Shown: in pieces, positions 25,485 through 34,005 of the stretch | Position numbering within the stretch: the first letter of the stretch is position 1 | Layout of the letters: every line of letters begins with the position of its first letter | NCBI RefSeq assembly: GCF_049639735.1 | Contig: NZ_JBEVVA010000003.1 | Coordinates: 496,001-560,000 of the forward strand | Direction: 5' to 3' | Origin: Elusimicrobium simillimum | GTDB lineage: Bacteria; Elusimicrobiota; Elusimicrobia; Elusimicrobiales; Elusimicrobiaceae | Length of the DNA stretch: 64,000 bases | The notes under the pieces: model-generated | The model's database searches: none | Told to the model about the DNA's origin: nothing | What the model saw: only the letters and a program-made list of their open reading frames with translations | Position numbers and translations under genes: made by a program

Positions 25485-25611
25485 GCCGGTAGGACCGGCA
25501 CAGACTTGTTAAGAAATTAACAGGTCGGTATCCAAGCTGAAAATGAAGTCGCCATTTGCCATATCCTTTAGGGGATATGGCGGGCGATTTTCATTTGAGT
25601 GTTTGGATACC
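25485..25611 (+). ncRNA. Structured intergenic segment, candidate non-coding RNA
   Basis: Three stem-loops follow each other. The first, 25485-25499, is GCCGGT/ACCGGC. The second, about 25505-25523, is CTTGTTAA with TTAACAG. The third is an 85-base nested hairpin, 25527-25611. Its outer stem is GGTATCCAA/TTGGATACC, its middle stem is AAATGAAGTCGCC with GGCGATTTTCATTT (one bulge), and its apical stem is GCCATATCC/GGATATGGC. No coding frame explains it. It lies between HerA and the next gene, so it may be a 3' structure, a small RNA or an element end. No known family was matched. Confidence 0.5.
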
Positions 25612-25677
25612 CTCAATATGATTATCGCCTTTTTTTGTGGAAAAATCACGAGATAAGGCGAAAACGAAGAGGATAAA

Positions 25678-26328
25678 ATGAAAAAGTTATGGCGTTACAT
25701 TAAAATCTTTTTATTGGCGTATTTTGGGATTTGCTTAGTGTGGGGCGTTTTTGCCTTCTTGAGCAGATTTGAAAATGGGAAAGTTTGGTTTATGGCAATC
25801 GGGATAGTGGCGGGGGTAATAATTTTAAAAAAAATACTGAAAAAGAGAAAAGAAAAACAAATAAAAGAGGAGCATGAAAAATTAAATGCAGAAGCCCTTT
25901 TAGCAATAGTGGAATATGAAAAAGGTAATATCCCAACCATAAGTGTTGAAGGCTTTATAGCAGAAAAAGGAGAAGCTGTTTATTTTGACCTTAAAGGCGT
26001 TTTATATCTAAATATACACGGCAAAGTTGAAACTATTGGACACTTTATACTGACTAACAAAAGAATTATTTTTACAGCACAAAGTAGAACGCATCAATAT
26101 AAATATAACGAGTTAATGTTATATAAGGGCTTTGACGATGGGTTACAAGTACAGTCTAAGAAAGACAAAAGTGCAAGGTTATATCGCATGTCTAATAGGT
26201 ATGAGTTTAGAAAATTTTATTTCTTGTTTATAGTCTTTCTAGAAGAAAGTAAAAAGGGTAATAACAGTGAATCTAAAGGTGGTATGAGTGTTGATGTAAA
26301 AGACCTACTAAAAATGTTAGAAAAATAA
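25678..26328 (+). CDS. Membrane protein with PH-like domain, unknown function
   Basis: The 216-residue protein has two N-terminal hydrophobic helices (FLLAYFGICLVWGVFAFL and VWFMAIGIVAGVIIL), then a basic stretch (KKILKKRKEKQIKEEHEK). The cytoplasmic domain has the strand pattern GHFILTNKRIIFTAQ, as in bacterial PH or GRAM-like domains. An AGAGGAT RBS precedes the start. It is A/T-rich, within the island, and may be cotranscribed with the lipoprotein that starts 23 bases after its stop. A role in defence or mobile-element biology is possible but not shown. Confidence 0.7.
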   Translation: MKKLWRYIKIFLLAYFGICLVWGVFAFLSRFENGKVWFMAIGIVAGVIILKKILKKRKEKQIKEEHEKLNAEALLAIVEYEKGNIPTISVEGFIAEKGEAVYFDLKGVLYLNIHGKVETIGHFILTNKRIIFTAQSRTHQYKYNELMLYKGFDDGLQVQSKKDKSARLYRMSNRYEFRKFYFLFIVFLEESKKGNNSESKGGMSVDVKDLLKMLEK

Positions 26329-26351
26329 AATTGATAGTTAAGGAGATAAAA

Positions 26352-27158
26352 ATGAGAAAAATAGTGGTAATATTACTCGCTTGTTTATTTATGGGGGCTT
26401 GTGGAGAACCAAAACTTGATGCGACGAATGAAAATACATTAAAAGCCTCTACTGAAAAAATACAGCAATCACTTAAAGGCGAGCAGAGAAAGCAGTTTGA
26501 TGAGGCTTTTGAGGGTATTGTTGGAATAGTTACAGCAGCGCAATTGATGAATGCTTTTAGCGGCAAGGCACTTTCAGAAAAAGAAATGTTTGCTGAAATG
26601 GGCAAACGCCTTGACAAAAAAACAGCAAAGCAGATAATTGCGGAATTTGAGCAAATAAAAAAAGAGCAACTTGAGAAAGAAAAACAAGAGGCTTTAGAAA
26701 GAATAACAGTTTTAGAAGCCAAAAAAGAAACCGCTGATAACGCCCGTGAGGAGCTGAAAAAGATAATTATAACTAATGCAAAGTTCGCTAAAGATACTAG
26801 CAACCCTTATATGGCTCAACCCACAATAAAGTTTGATATGGAAAATAAGACGGATAAAACTATTGCTAGATTTTTTGCAAAAGGCATTATAAAAGACCCT
26901 AAAAGAGAAGTTCCATATTTTGAGGAAAATTTTAATTTTGAAATATCTGGCGGACTACAAAAAGGAGAAAAAAAGTCTATGGCTTTAGGCCCAAACGCCT
27001 TTGGCCCATGGGGAAGTGCAAATAACCCTAAAGGAGCTGTATTTTATGTGTTCGCAGTAAAAGCCGAAGGACCTGGAAAAAAAGTTTTATGGGATGCGGA
27101 ATTTAGCAAAGAAGAGGCAGAGGAATTAGCTGATTTAAAAGCAAAATATTCAAATTAA
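26352..27158 (+). CDS. Lipoprotein of unknown function (DUF6694-like start)
   Basis: I chose 26352 because AAGGAGA precedes it and it opens a lipoprotein signal with lipobox FMGAC/GE (Cys17). An upstream in-frame ATG at 26331 is open but poorer. After the lipidation site the 268-residue protein has a helical segment (LKASTEKIQQSLKGEQRKQF) like small DUF6694-type lipoproteins. A coiled-coil-prone region (about residues 90-135, rich in Glu/Lys) follows, then a beta-rich C-terminal half (KTDKTIARFFAKGIIKD). It belongs to the A/T-rich island. Function unknown. Confidence 0.7.
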   Translation: MRKIVVILLACLFMGACGEPKLDATNENTLKASTEKIQQSLKGEQRKQFDEAFEGIVGIVTAAQLMNAFSGKALSEKEMFAEMGKRLDKKTAKQIIAEFEQIKKEQLEKEKQEALERITVLEAKKETADNAREELKKIIITNAKFAKDTSNPYMAQPTIKFDMENKTDKTIARFFAKGIIKDPKREVPYFEENFNFEISGGLQKGEKKSMALGPNAFGPWGSANNPKGAVFYVFAVKAEGPGKKVLWDAEFSKEEAEELADLKAKYSN

Positions 27159-27937
27159 AAAATTAACAAATAGATAGCTTGTTTAAAAAGGCAGGGGAAA
27201 GAATAAAAAATCCTTTGCCTTTATTTTTTGCAAAAATACCGATATTTACTTCGTAGAGAGGGGGGATAGGGAGATGGCCTTGAAATAGTGTAAAAGTCGC
27301 AAATAACGCCGTTTTTGCGCAAAATATCGTCATTTTTACGACGCAGAAAGTATTATGAATCGCCCATGATTATTAAAAATAAGTGAAATTCTAGGTTTTG
27401 CAATAGCTTTTAAGACAGAAAAAGGTAGCTTTGTTATTGTAGAAATAACTGCCTTTTCTGTAAAAAATAACATTAAAAAATTAAAAGCCCAAAAATTCGT
27501 GTGCGGACAAAGCGCAAAAATGTTGTGCGGAGTCGTGCTGATTGACGGAGAGAAGGGCTGACCATGCTTTAATTTTCCTGCAAAAATATTAAACAAATCC
27601 ACATAGAAAAAGGATAATTAACGCATTATTGTCTCATGTTTGGTAAAAAAGTTATTATAATTTGAATAGACGTAGGAAAATAACATTAAAAATTAAATCC
27701 CGAAAAATGCGTGTGGACAAAGCGAAAAAATAGAGTGCGGAATCGTGCGGATTAGCGGAAAAGGATTAATAAAGGGCGTGCTGTAAAAAGCAAAAATGAC
27801 AGGATAAAAAGACAGTATATTCTAGGCCACTATTGCGTGGACTGGGCTTTTAACCATTTCTTGATTATTCACGAGGAGAAATAAATTTTTAGACACGGTT
27901 TTTTAAAGGTCATAACGAGATTTTCAAACCTAATGCT
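27159..27937. other. Long non-coding stretch with diverged direct repeats
   Basis: No intact gene is supported in these roughly 780 bases. Two related copies of an 85-base sequence occur at 27465-27549 and 27677-27759, sharing AAAATAACATTAAAAA, GACAAAGCG and a GTGCGGA-TCGTGC block. Around copy one the plus strand stays open for about 60 codons without a good start, so a decayed gene is possible. A partly palindromic CGTTTTTGCGCAAAATATCGTC stretch lies near 27.31 kb. The area precedes the recombinase, where element ends or control sites are expected. Confidence 0.5.
27465..27759. repeat. Pair of diverged 85-base direct repeats
   Basis: Copy A (27465-27549) and copy B (27677-27759) lie 212 bases apart in the same orientation. 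They keep long shared words (AACATTAAAAA, GGACAAAGCG, GATT-CGGA) with scattered substitutions and small gaps. Confidence 0.6.
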
Positions 27938-27952
27938 TTGTATTTTAGATAT

Positions 27953-28156
27953 ATGCAGGAAAATATATATCCAAAGGTACAAGGCATTTGCACATCTACA
28001 CAAAGCACTCCCCTTTCAAAAGAACAGAGGGAGAGTTTAGATGAGCAATTTATGCAATTAGCCGAGATTGCCGTTGCGGAATATATAAGTAGGAAGACAA
28101 GTGAGAAAGGAAAATGCGTATGTATAAAAACGAAAAAACATCTAATAAGGCGGTAA
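27953..28156 (+). CDS. Small ORF ahead of the recombinase
   Basis: This 67-residue reading frame (from 27953; an earlier ATG at 27938 is also open) overlaps the recombinase start by 43 bases. It has a helical acidic centre (KEQRESLDEQFMQLAEIAVAEYI) and a basic, cysteine-bearing end. No RBS is clear. Small accessory frames often precede large serine recombinases, but this one is not recognised and may not be expressed. Confidence 0.35.
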   Translation: MQENIYPKVQGICTSTQSTPLSKEQRESLDEQFMQLAEIAVAEYISRKTSEKGKCVCIKTKKHLIRR

Positions 28157-29622
28157 TTTACTGTAGAGTTTCAACAGAAGAGCAGGTTAAGGGAGAGAGC
28201 TTGGATGGACAAGCACGACAATGTAGGGGTTTTGCGGAACGAAATTCTTTTCTAATATCTAAAGAGTTCATAGAAAAAGGCGAAAGCGGAAGAACGACAA
28301 ATAGGACTGCCCTAAAAAATTTAATGGGCTTTTGCTTTGACAAAAGGAATGATATCTCCGCTGTTATATGCCTAAAACAAGACAGAATGTTTAGAAATGT
28401 TTTAGACGAACACCAATTAGAAAAAGCCTTTAATAAAATAGGCATTAGAATATTATATGTTAATGGGAACAACGATAACAATGCAGCTGCTAGATTGCAA
28501 AGAAATATTCATAGTTCTTTTAACCAGTTTGAAAGTGAGTTGAATGGTGAAAGAACCAAGGCTGGAAATACCCAAGCTTTTTTAAGCGGAAGATATTTTA
28601 GAAGACTAAAGGGATATGACCGGAAACCTAATACAATGGGTAAAAAACAAATATACCCTAATGAAGATGCGAAATATATTGTTAAAGCGTTTGAATTAAT
28701 GAGCAAAGGCGTTTATAAGCAGAGGGAGGTCTTAAGGATGTTGCAGGCAGAGGGGTTCAAAAGCTACCCACAGGCGTTTAATAAACTACTTAACAATCCA
28801 ATTTATTGCGGAATATTACCCGATAGACAAGGTGTTAACAGCGGCCAATCTATCAAAGGTACACATATACCTTTGATAAGCGAGGAGTTGTTTAATAAAG
28901 TTCAAGATATTTTACATGGCAAGCGTCCAAACGCAATTCCTAGAAAAAGAAATAATCCTCTCTTTCCTCTTAGACGTTATGTGAGGTGTTTAAGTTGTGG
29001 AGAATATATGACAGCTAGTTCTGCTACGGGCAAAGGTAATGGTCGTCCGAAAGTTCCCTATTATCATTGCAGCAAATGTCGCTCTTCTAAGCAAAGCAGG
29101 GTATTAAAAAAAGTTTTAGAGCCTGCATTTTCAGAATATTTAAAAAGCCTTGAAATAAGTGCGGATAAAATAAATTACTTTGAAAAATTTGTTATCACGG
29201 CTTATAAAAACCAAACAGCGGACATTCAAGCAGTAGAAAATGCAGTAAAAAAGGAAGTCAATACATTAGAGGACGAGATGAGCCGTTTAATAAGATTAGC
29301 TGCCAAAGGAACAGTAAAAGAGGATTATATAAACAGAGAAATTGAAAAGATAGAACTAAAAATAAATGAAAAGAAGCTTTTAATATCAGAAGCAGAGGAC
29401 GGACCAAACCTAGAGGAAGGTTGGGCTTTCGTTAAAGAATTTGTAAATAACCTTGCAGAAATATGGGATAAGGCTGATTTAGACCTTAGACAGAGAGTAC
29501 AGGGTTTGATTACACCGGAAGGATTCTATTTTGAAGAAAATTTAATCAAACCCCAAAAAAACCCTTGTTTTATAAGCATTTTCAGCTCTAAAACAAGGGA
29601 ATTTAAGACTATGGGTGGCTGA
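28114..29622 (+). CDS. Large serine recombinase / integrase
   Basis: This enzyme would integrate or excise the island. The 502-residue protein has an N-terminal resolvase domain with catalytic Ser20 in YCRVSTEEQ, then GESLDGQARQC and DRMFRN. A Recombinase domain (YKQREVLRMLQAEG, NNPIYCGI) follows. A zinc ribbon has paired cysteines (RCLSCG ... HCSKC), and a coiled coil runs over about residues 370-430. Its AAAGGA RBS is close to the ATG. The last codons GGT GGC TGA lie within the 3' end of the opposite-strand tRNA-His gene, so the recombinase abuts its probable attachment site. Confidence 0.93.
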   Translation: MRMYKNEKTSNKAVIYCRVSTEEQVKGESLDGQARQCRGFAERNSFLISKEFIEKGESGRTTNRTALKNLMGFCFDKRNDISAVICLKQDRMFRNVLDEHQLEKAFNKIGIRILYVNGNNDNNAAARLQRNIHSSFNQFESELNGERTKAGNTQAFLSGRYFRRLKGYDRKPNTMGKKQIYPNEDAKYIVKAFELMSKGVYKQREVLRMLQAEGFKSYPQAFNKLLNNPIYCGILPDRQGVNSGQSIKGTHIPLISEELFNKVQDILHGKRPNAIPRKRNNPLFPLRRYVRCLSCGEYMTASSATGKGNGRPKVPYYHCSKCRSSKQSRVLKKVLEPAFSEYLKSLEISADKINYFEKFVITAYKNQTADIQAVENAVKKEVNTLEDEMSRLIRLAAKGTVKEDYINREIEKIELKINEKKLLISEAEDGPNLEEGWAFVKEFVNNLAEIWDKADLDLRQRVQGLITPEGFYFEENLIKPQKNPCFISIFSSKTREFKTMGG

Positions 29623-29688
29623 GGGGACTCGAACCCCCGGCCCTCGGCTCCACAAACCGATGCTCTAACCAACTGAGCTACAGCCACC
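29614..29688 (-). tRNA. tRNA-His (anticodon GTG)
   Basis: Read on the minus strand, it starts with the extra G-1 typical of tRNA-His. It folds into acceptor GGTGGCTG/CAGCCACC (G-1 opposite C73), D arm AGCTC-GAGC, anticodon loop TTGTGGA and T loop TTCGAGT. The final CCA is not fully encoded. The serine recombinase gene ends inside its 3' part, which makes this the likely right attachment site of the island. Confidence 0.95.
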
Positions 29689-30000
29689 ATAAATCTTTTA
29701 GCAAAATAGGCTCTGCATGCATGTTACCGCGTCTAAATGCTTCAAACATACCCATTTGCAAGTTGCCGCTACATCTTACTATATCTTAACTTATCACACT
29801 TGTAAAAAACTGGCGCACTTGCAAATTACTTTGCTTAACTTTATATATTATAGAATATTTTAAGCAAACTTCACAATATAAGTTGGTTTTATCGTTGAAA
29901 ATATAGTTTTATTTTGCCCAGGTAAGTACATTGGCCGCTGGTGCCGGTCTATGCGCACATTTATGGTTAACATAAATTTACTTTTTAGCGTAATTTTATT
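29689..30000. other. Intergenic region between tRNA-His and protease gene
   Basis: I see no gene or clear repeat in these 312 bases. The stretch is A/T-rich and probably holds the tRNA-His promoter (leftward) and the protease promoter (rightward). Confidence 0.5.
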
Positions 30001-30030
30001 ATGATAAATAATAGTCTTACAAATACCCTT

Positions 30031-30753
30031 ATGAAAAATATTTTTATACCCGTTTTACTTTTACTTGCCGCTCCCCTAGCCGCTATGTCTCATATAGAAA
30101 TAGCGGAGGAGTACTCTCCCGCCGTTGTCACCATAAACGTGGCCAACAGCAAGGGCGGCACATTTAACGGTACGGGCTTTATCGTCAGCAGCGACGGGCT
30201 GATAGCCACCAGCAGGCACGTGGTAGACGGCGCCATTTACATGAACGTTACCTTTAATACAGGCCTTGTGTCGGACGAGGCGCAGCTTGTTGCAGTGTCC
30301 AAGGCTGTTGACCTTGCGCTTATCAAAATTAACGCGCGTGACTTACCTACAGTTGTTTTGGGTGATTCTGACTACGCCCTTCCCGGCGCCATTATCACAG
30401 TCATCGGCAACCCGCGCAGATTGCAAAATACAGTTACCAGCGGCCTTATCTCACAGGTCAGGTTAATTAGGGAGGGCGTTGTCTGGCACCAAATAAGCGC
30501 GCCTATCTCGCCCAGCAGCAGCGGCAGCCCGGTGTTTGACGCCAAGGGGCAGGTAGTATCCGTAGCGTTTTCCACTTATAAAGGGGAAGAAAACCAGAAC
30601 CTCAACTTTGCCATACCGTCTAACTATCTTAAAACTCTTATGCTGGACAACGGCTACCACCCGCCCGTACCCGCCCAAAAAAGGAAGGGCACCGGTATAG
30701 GCGCCTACCTGCAAAAGTGCTGGCACAGCCTAACCGCGCTATTTGGCGGGTAG
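30031..30753 (+). CDS. Trypsin-like serine protease (S1C type, no PDZ)
   Basis: I prefer the ATG at 30031 because it begins a signal peptide (MKNIFIPVLLLLAAPLAA). The ATG at 30001 adds ten polar residues and neither has a strong RBS. The 240-residue periplasmic protein shows the DegP-like chymotrypsin fold: NGTGFIVSSDG, catalytic His in TSRHVVDG, Asp in AVDLALIKI and nucleophile Ser in SSSGSPVFD. It stops right after the protease domain, with a basic tail and a final hydrophobic stretch, so there is no PDZ. It lies just before a large membrane-anchored protein, a possible substrate. Confidence 0.88.
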   Translation: MKNIFIPVLLLLAAPLAAMSHIEIAEEYSPAVVTINVANSKGGTFNGTGFIVSSDGLIATSRHVVDGAIYMNVTFNTGLVSDEAQLVAVSKAVDLALIKINARDLPTVVLGDSDYALPGAIITVIGNPRRLQNTVTSGLISQVRLIREGVVWHQISAPISPSSSGSPVFDAKGQVVSVAFSTYKGEENQNLNFAIPSNYLKTLMLDNGYHPPVPAQKRKGTGIGAYLQKCWHSLTALFGG

Positions 30754-30900
30754 TACTTTTTATCACTTGTTTTTTACCCATACACGCATTAATATATTAA
30801 TATATATGTAGCCTATCCAGGGACCTGGTTCCGTTGGAAGCTGCACATTATTTATTTTTATTTTAATTAATAACTGTTTGTACCAGTGGTGGAGGTTATT

Positions 30901-32850
30901 ATGACCAAAGAAGAAAAGAAAGAAGAAACCAAAAAAACTAAAGTAAGCAAAAAGAAAATTATAATTTTAACAGGCCTTTTGGCCGTAGCGTTATTTTTAC
31001 TGTTACCCGTGCTTGACGGCAGCTTAAGGCGCAGCAGCACGCCCTCCGGCAAAAAGGCCACGCCGCAAATTGCCAGCTCTAACCCGCTTACAAAGGCCAT
31101 GCAATTTTTAGCGTCTATGTTAGGCCTCGGCAAAAGTAATGCCACGGCCGACGCGCTTGCCTCCGCCCGCCCGGGGTATAAGGCCCAGCCGGAAAATCTT
31201 ACCGCAGCCCAGCGCGCCTCTTTAGGTTTAGAGGGCGGCCCAACAGGCGGCATACCTTTAACCACCGGCGATTATTCAGAAGACGGCGTCCGTCTGCCGT
31301 CTGGCGACTACGGCACGGCCGAGGTTATGGATAAAGACGGCAACTGGGTGCTTATCAAGCAGGAGGCCCCGCTCGTCCACACCCGCGGCATGTATGACTC
31401 CGACATGCAGGCAGACCCGGCCTCACTAGTCACAGGCCGCCGCATATCTGACGAAATTGCGTCCCGTAATGCCGACGGCTTGTATGCCGGTATCCCGTTT
31501 TTCAAAACCGTTGCTAAAGGCGTAGAGGCAGGCTACAACCTGGCCTCCGCCAGACAAGGCGGCAGTAGCGCCGCATCAACCGCTTTTAATTCTTTAAGCC
31601 CAGAGGCCTTTAACAATGCCGAGTTACTCAGCTACGTTTACAACGGCGGCAACTTGGACGACTTAGCGGGTACCAAAGCTGGCGCCGACATGCAAAAAAT
31701 CTTTAACGATTTAAAAGCGCAAATGGCTGCCGAGGGCGAAATGCTAAAAGCCGACGGCACCAAAATGACCGAAAAAGACAAAATGGACGCTTTTATCTCG
31801 CAAGCACAGGCAGAAAGGGCAGATAGAATTGTAAGATCTTTTGGCATGATGCAAGACCGCGCGTTGGAACGCCTTGAACGTAATGCCAAAGGCGAAGTTG
31901 AGTTCATGGATAAAGAAGAGTATGACGAACAAAAATGTCAAAAGGAGCCTTGTAAAAAGCCAGAGGATTTTACACCTAACAGTCTGAAAGATGCTTATGC
32001 AATCAGAATGGACTCTATAGATAGAATGTTGACTATGTGGGTACCTGGATATGCAAAAACTGAAGATAAACAATTAAAAGAAGAGATAAGGTCTCAGTAT
32101 AATAATAACCAATATAAAAATGATGAGGATAGTAAGTCTAATAAGGAAGATCCTAATTCTAAAAATCTAGAGAAAGACCCTTTCTTCTTCAGACCTAAGA
32201 TGATTTTTACTATTCTTGAGGGCAGCAAAGAGGCTGAAAGTATAGAATCAGAGGTTGTGGATGGAGAAAAAAAACCTAAGGCTGAAACACCCAAATGTCC
32301 TGAAGGGGAAAAGTGTTATTGGGTAGCATATTCAAACCATAACTTAAGTCCATATTACGAAAGAGCCAGTATGGCAGGCGGCAGAATGGCCGATGTCGAT
32401 AAATTAGGCGTAACCCCTTTAGGTAATACAGCGGTAGACAATGAGCATTGGATACTTGTAAAACAGGCTGATATTAAAAATATAGCAGATAAGACCAGAG
32501 TTAATATAGAAGACAAAAGCACTCTTGGTAATATCTCTTACTTCTGGGTTACCACAACTAATAATGCGGTAGAACTTAATAAAGAGGTTGGAATAGAACC
32601 CACTAAATTCTTGGATATATCAAAAACTGAACTCATAACATTTGATGTTAATACAGATGAAAATAAAAATTTAACTTCAACTGTTGAAGATTCTGTAAAA
32701 AGTATAAAAGGAGATCTTGAAACTATTTACGGCCCAATGGCAAGAAGATCTTTAAGAAATGACAAGGTTCTCCAACAGAGAGGTGAGGCTATCATGAATC
32801 AAGGGGAACAGGCTTTGAAAGTGAATAGTGTGTCTCCCGCAGGTAAATAG
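30901..32850 (+). CDS. Large membrane-anchored protein, mosaic composition, unknown function
   Basis: I start it at 30901, right after GGAGGTTATT. The 649-residue protein has a Lys/Glu-rich cytoplasmic start, one hydrophobic helix (IIILTGLLAVALFLLLPVL) and a long extracytoplasmic part rich in Ala, Gly and Ser. Around 31900 the DNA changes abruptly from G/C-rich to A/T-rich codons. The second half is charged (Glu/Lys) with cysteine pairs such as CQKEPC and CPEGEKC. It resembles genes with a conserved anchor and an exchanged tail. I do not recognise a known family. It follows the S1C protease, and a terminator comes after it. Confidence 0.75.
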   Translation: MTKEEKKEETKKTKVSKKKIIILTGLLAVALFLLLPVLDGSLRRSSTPSGKKATPQIASSNPLTKAMQFLASMLGLGKSNATADALASARPGYKAQPENLTAAQRASLGLEGGPTGGIPLTTGDYSEDGVRLPSGDYGTAEVMDKDGNWVLIKQEAPLVHTRGMYDSDMQADPASLVTGRRISDEIASRNADGLYAGIPFFKTVAKGVEAGYNLASARQGGSSAASTAFNSLSPEAFNNAELLSYVYNGGNLDDLAGTKAGADMQKIFNDLKAQMAAEGEMLKADGTKMTEKDKMDAFISQAQAERADRIVRSFGMMQDRALERLERNAKGEVEFMDKEEYDEQKCQKEPCKKPEDFTPNSLKDAYAIRMDSIDRMLTMWVPGYAKTEDKQLKEEIRSQYNNNQYKNDEDSKSNKEDPNSKNLEKDPFFFRPKMIFTILEGSKEAESIESEVVDGEKKPKAETPKCPEGEKCYWVAYSNHNLSPYYERASMAGGRMADVDKLGVTPLGNTAVDNEHWILVKQADIKNIADKTRVNIEDKSTLGNISYFWVTTTNNAVELNKEVGIEPTKFLDISKTELITFDVNTDENKNLTSTVEDSVKSIKGDLETIYGPMARRSLRNDKVLQQRGEAIMNQGEQALKVNSVSPAGK

Positions 32851-32909
32851 CTACCCTATTAATTTAAGAATTTATTCCACTTGGAATTAGCGAATAGAAT
32901 TAAATATAA

Positions 32910-32938
32910 AAGGACTTAGTTTCACTAAGTCCTTTTTG
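32910..32938 (+). terminator. Terminator after the mosaic protein gene
   Basis: The hairpin AAGGACTTAGT / ACTAAGTCCTT is followed by TTTTTG about 60 bases after the stop codon. Confidence 0.85.
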
Positions 32939-33030
32939 TTTGCAATTGATATCACAAAAGTGTTGCTTTATATTTTTAAATATATTAATCTAATTAAATA
33001 GACATAATAATTTTAATTAGGAGATTGAAT

Positions 33031-33835
33031 ATGAAAAAAATGTTTCTATTCGCAGCTTGCCTACTTATTTTCGCAAGCTATGCTTTCACTCAAGAGCGTG
33101 TTTTTTCGCGCGGTAGATCAAATGCCTGAACTACCTAAAGATTACATTAGTTGGATGAAAGACAACATGGCAGATTGTGATTCTTTAGATATTGATTGGG
33201 ATAATAAGCAAATGCCATCGTATGTTGTGGAGTTTGTTGTAACGAAAGAAGGGAAAATAAAAGATGTAAGATTTCGAAGAAAGGGGGTAGATTACCCTAA
33301 ACTAGAGTCTGAAATTATACGACTTCTTGAGTCTTTACCAGGAGTCACTCCTGGAATGCAAGGAGGATCTCCTGTAAATGTAGAGTATACGATACCCTTG
33401 GTGTGGCCAGATTTATTTGACAGGCGAAAAGCAGAGTATCCTGCAGGAGCGCAAGGTATTGTTGATTATTTAAATGAAGAGTTTGTTGATAAGGAAAGTA
33501 TATCAGGATTGCTGGTTTTTGTTTGGTTTGGGATTGATGAATTCGGCACATTATCTGATATTTCTCTTTCTGCTCACAAAGGGAAAGATTTGCCAACAGT
33601 TGGAGCAGGGCAAAGTTGGATACGTGACGGTTTCGATTTTCCCAGATATGCAAACAAGGAACTTTATAATGTAATAAAAAAAATGCCTGGTTGGAAACCT
33701 ACAAATATGTGTGGGCATAATACTGAAACATTTTATAAAGAGAAGAGAGCTTTTGTTATTATATTAGACGAAAAAAATCAGATCAAAATGCATGAGGACT
33801 TTAAAGAGGGCAGAAGCATTACTGTGTGGCGCTAG
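33031..33835 (+). pseudogene. TonB C-terminal domain protein, frameshifted near its start
   Basis: An RBS (TTAGGAGATTGAA) and ATG at 33031 start a signal peptide (MKKMFLFAACLLIFASYAFT) that stops after 31 codons. A second frame from 33080 continues with VDQMPELP and two TonB-C-like units. The first has VEFVVTKEGKIKDVRF and LPGVTPGMQGG. The second has FVWFGIDEFGTLSD and KKMPGWKP. Removing one T from the TTTTTT run near 33100-33106 joins the two frames smoothly. So it is a secreted TonB-like protein broken by a one-base insertion, a switchable slippage tract, or a sequencing error. Confidence 0.8.
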
Positions 33836-33916
33836 ATAAAAAAGTCAAATTTAAAAGTATAAATATTCTGAAGATTAGAACAGAAATATTGTTTTAACCT
33901 TTCTGTAAATCTTACA

Positions 33917-33950
33917 AATAGCAGGCGCTTTATTTCGCGCCTGCTATTTT
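33917..33950 (+). terminator. Terminator after the TonB-like gene
   Basis: The hairpin AAATAGCAGGCGC / GCGCCTGCTATTT with a short loop and a T-run. It could also act for transcripts from the right. Confidence 0.8.
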
Positions 33951-34005
33951 ACAACTGGCGTTTACTATGCAAAATTACTGCTATCAACTCCCAAACAAAA
34001 AAAGT

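Noticed and set aside
25485..25611. Retron-like msr/msd RNA
   Set aside because: No reverse transcriptase gene lies nearby, so I keep only the neutral label of structured RNA candidate.
27336..27602. 88-codon minus-strand frame in the gap before the recombinase
   Set aside because: It covers one of two diverged repeats whose second copy is not open, so it is unlikely to be under coding constraint.
30867..31265. 132-codon minus-strand frame opposite the mosaic protein gene
   Set aside because: Antisense of a G/C-rich coding part. The plus strand has a strong RBS and a coherent anchor sequence.
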